Shown here piece after piece: positions 43,876-45,829 of a stretch of DNA of 45,829 nt. This DNA comes from an uncultured Barnesiella sp. (GTDB lineage Bacteria > Bacteroidota > Bacteroidia > Bacteroidales > Barnesiellaceae). Positions within the stretch are counted from its first letter, which is position 1; each line of letters starts with the position of its first letter. The stretch is taken from assembly GCA_944320995.1 (NCBI GenBank), contig CALUJQ010000025.1:1-45829 (forward strand), in the 5' to 3' direction. The notes under the pieces were generated by a model that saw nothing but the letters and a program-made list of their open reading frames with translations, ran no database searches and was not told where the DNA came from. The position numbers and the translations under genes were made by a program.

Positions 43876-45829
43876 TTAATTTTTGATTTGGATTTTCGAA
43901 GTGGACTGTATCTCTTTCGAAGAGGAAGCGACGTGGAGCATATAGTCATCGTTTTCCAATTTCCAATCGGCGATTTGTTCGTCATAGAAAGCGAAAGATT
44001 TAACGGGGATTTCTATCTCTACCGTTTGCTCTTCTCCGGCTTGCAGGAAAACTTTTTTGAATCCTTTGAGCTCTTTGACCGGTCGCAAAACGCTGGGATT
44101 TTTCTGACTCATATACACCTGCACGGTTTCTGCCCCGGGGGTGTCGCCCGTATTTTTCAGGACGAAAGAAATCTTTACCGACTCGTCGGCCTTGTATTTC
44201 TTTTTGTCGGTTTGGGCTTTCCCATATTGGAACGTCGTGTAAGAGAGCCCGTAACCGAAGGGGAACTGCGGTTCTATTTTTTTCGTGTCGTGCCAGCGGT
44301 AGCCCACCAAAATATCATCTTTGTAATATTGCGTACCGTTGACTCCCGGATATGACTCTTCACCGAAATAGTGGGCGCTGTTGTCTTCCAGTTTTACCGG
44401 GATGGAGAACGGCAGTTTGCCCGAGGGGTTTGCTTCGCCGCAGATGATATTGGCGGTTGCCGTACCGGCTTGCGATCCCAGATACCACGATTGCATGAGC
44501 CCGTCGATTTTCGGGAGCCATGGCATGCTCAAAGCATTGCCGCTAATCAGTATGATGCCTGTGTTGGGGTTTACTTGGATAATTTTCTCGATCAACTCAT
44601 TTTGTCCGAAAGGCAGGTCCATATTGGGGCGGTCATCACCTTCACAATCTTGTTGGAAATTTTTGTTGAGGCCTCCGAAAAACAAAACGACATCGGCCTC
44701 GCGGGCCACTTTCAAAGCCTCTTGTACGAGCGAGTCGGCATCGAGCCCCGAGGGGAGTTCGTTGCTGTAATTGGGTTCGCCCGAAGCATAACCCAATGTA
44801 AACAAGATATGTTCTTTGCCATATTTTTCGATCATACCCTCCAAAGGAGAAATCTCTTTTTGCGGTTTCAGCTCTGACGAACCGCCGCCGAGACACAACT
44901 GCTTCACCGCATTCTCGCCGATGACAGCGATTTTTTGGTAACGACCTTTCTCGATAGGGAAGAAATGGTTGTCGTTTTTCAGCAACACGATACCCTCCTC
45001 GGCCACTTCCCGGGCTATCTCGGCATGTTCGGGGGTTAGTTTGCACCCGTACGGTCGGTTTCGATTCATGTTGGTACGGAAACAGAGCCGCAATACCCTG
45101 CGCACTTTTTCGTCCAAGAGCGACTCCGGAAGTTCTCCGCTTTGTATCTTTTTCAAAAACGGTTGGGCCAGATAGTAGCTGTCGTAAGCAGAACTCAATC
45201 CCCAAGTCAACCCGTTTGTCCAAGAACCCATCTCGAGGTCGAGCCCGTTGCAGGCCGCTTCGTCGGTGTCGTGGGCCGAACCCCAGTCGGTCATCATGAC
45301 TCCGTCGAAGCCCCAATCCTGTTTTAATATTTTATTGATAAGCAGGCCGTTATGGCTGCAATACTGCCCTCTAAACTTGTTGTACGAGCCCATAATCGTC
45401 CATACACCGCCCTCTTGCACACCGGCTTTGAAGGCCGGCAGATAGATTTCATACAGAGCTCTGTCGCTAACTTCGACATTAATCTTGTCGCGATTCTTTT
45501 CTTGATTGTTTAAGGCGAAGTGCTTCAAGCAGGCGGCGACTCCATTTTGTTGCATACCCCTTACATAAGGGACAACCATACGAGACGACAAATAGGGGTC
45601 TTCGCCCATGTATTCAAAGTTGCGACCGCTCAATGGCGTGCGGTAGATGTTGACACCCGGCCCGAGAATGACATCTTTTTTCCGGTAGCGGGCTTCTTGA
45701 CCTATGGCGTTGCCGTATTTGAAGGCTAGCTCGGGGTTGAACGTGGCTGCCAAACAGGTCAATGCCGGATATGCGGTACAAGAGTCATTTGTCCAGTCGG
45801 CATGATCCCAGTTGTCCCATACAAATTCC
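43876..45829 (-). CDS. GH3 glycosidase, 5' end beyond the window
   Basis: Partial: the reading frame stays open through the right edge with no start. The apparent ATG-like start at 45762 is an internal Leu (PALTCLAATFNPELA), and the frame continues upstream as EFVWDNWDHADWT. The visible part has the GH3 barrel (NIYRTPLSGRNFEYMGEDPY, AACLKHFALN) and the nucleophile Asp in GVMMTDWGS (about 45286). The GH3_C domain (EEGIVLLKNDNHFFPIEKGR) and an FN3-like domain at the C-terminus (ELKGFKKVFLQAGEEQTVEI) follow. It is only moderately similar to bglX at 39817. It heads the visible part of the operon, 29 nt before the SGNH-like gene. Specificity is unknown. Confidence 0.93.
   Translation of the reverse strand, partial: EFVWDNWDHADWTNDSCTAYPALTCLAATFNPELAFKYGNAIGQEARYRKKDVILGPGVNIYRTPLSGRNFEYMGEDPYLSSRMVVPYVRGMQQNGVAACLKHFALNNQEKNRDKINVEVSDRALYEIYLPAFKAGVQEGGVWTIMGSYNKFRGQYCSHNGLLINKILKQDWGFDGVMMTDWGSAHDTDEAACNGLDLEMGSWTNGLTWGLSSAYDSYYLAQPFLKKIQSGELPESLLDEKVRRVLRLCFRTNMNRNRPYGCKLTPEHAEIAREVAEEGIVLLKNDNHFFPIEKGRYQKIAVIGENAVKQLCLGGGSSELKPQKEISPLEGMIEKYGKEHILFTLGYASGEPNYSNELPSGLDADSLVQEALKVAREADVVLFFGGLNKNFQQDCEGDDRPNMDLPFGQNELIEKIIQVNPNTGIILISGNALSMPWLPKIDGLMQSWYLGSQAGTATANIICGEANPSGKLPFSIPVKLEDNSAHYFGEESYPGVNGTQYYKDDILVGYRWHDTKKIEPQFPFGYGLSYTTFQYGKAQTDKKKYKADESVKISFVLKNTGDTPGAETVQVYMSQKNPSVLRPVKELKGFKKVFLQAGEEQTVEIEIPVKSFAFYDEQIADWKLENDDYMLHVASSSKEIQSTSKIQIKN

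Noticed and set aside
45762..45762. Start codon of the right-edge GH3 gene
   Set aside because: The codon is TTG encoding an internal Leu; the frame is open and family-like right up to the window end.

Overview
This window reads as a chromosomal segment from a gut-type Bacteroidales bacterium. The evidence is a set of Bacteroidetes -7 elements (TAnnTTTG) upstream of genes, no Shine-Dalgarno-like spacing, secreted proteins ending in type IX secretion (T9SS) type A sorting domains, cleaved-adhesin/'choice-of-anchor J' modules, DUF349 and OadG-type genes, and a methylmalonyl-CoA decarboxylase operon of the kind used for succinate-to-propionate fermentation. Base composition is moderate, and a Barnesiella-like relative is my guess, not something the sequence proves. 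No rRNA, tRNA, insertion sequence, integrase or CRISPR array was seen.

Layout. 1-2850: an unrecognised 857-residue protein on the minus strand with a long structured leader. 2977-5192: an exopolyphosphatase-type gene (+) converging on a cytidylate-kinase-like gene (-), then a small unknown gene (+) ending in a strong terminator. 5351-14471: three large secreted modular T9SS proteins; the first two are tandem paralogues. 14496-17578: an operon of a cyclophilin lipoprotein, an M16 peptidase and a stand-alone cas6. 17597-21036: a DUF349 coiled-coil protein and a polyprenyl-phosphate sugar-1-P transferase. 21082-25968: a tight minus-strand operon tsaC / second sugar transferase / ClC channel / fmt. 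26169-28010: a lipoprotein sulfatase of different base composition, broken by a frameshift at a short AC repeat. 28074-31743: patatin-like lipase, intracellular GH13 amylase and prs. 31889-33966: dnaK (-). 34164-38820: methylmalonyl-CoA epimerase and a Na+-pumping methylmalonyl-CoA decarboxylase operon. 38896-39679: a DUF5131 (Gp37/Gp68) three-cysteine gene. 39735-45829: a minus-strand carbohydrate operon with two GH3 glycosidases flanking an SGNH-like secreted protein; the distal GH3 runs off the right edge.

How the genes fit together. Most of the window is housekeeping plus envelope and saccharide metabolism. The mce-mmdA-oadG-biotin carrier-oadB block is a complete propionate/Na+ pump module. 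The GH3/SGNH block and the GH13 gene point to glycan use. The least expected items are the cas6 with no CRISPR neighbours (and with Ser where the general-base His is expected), the sulfatase broken at an AC repeat, the structured leader of the first gene, and the tandem modular T9SS proteins.
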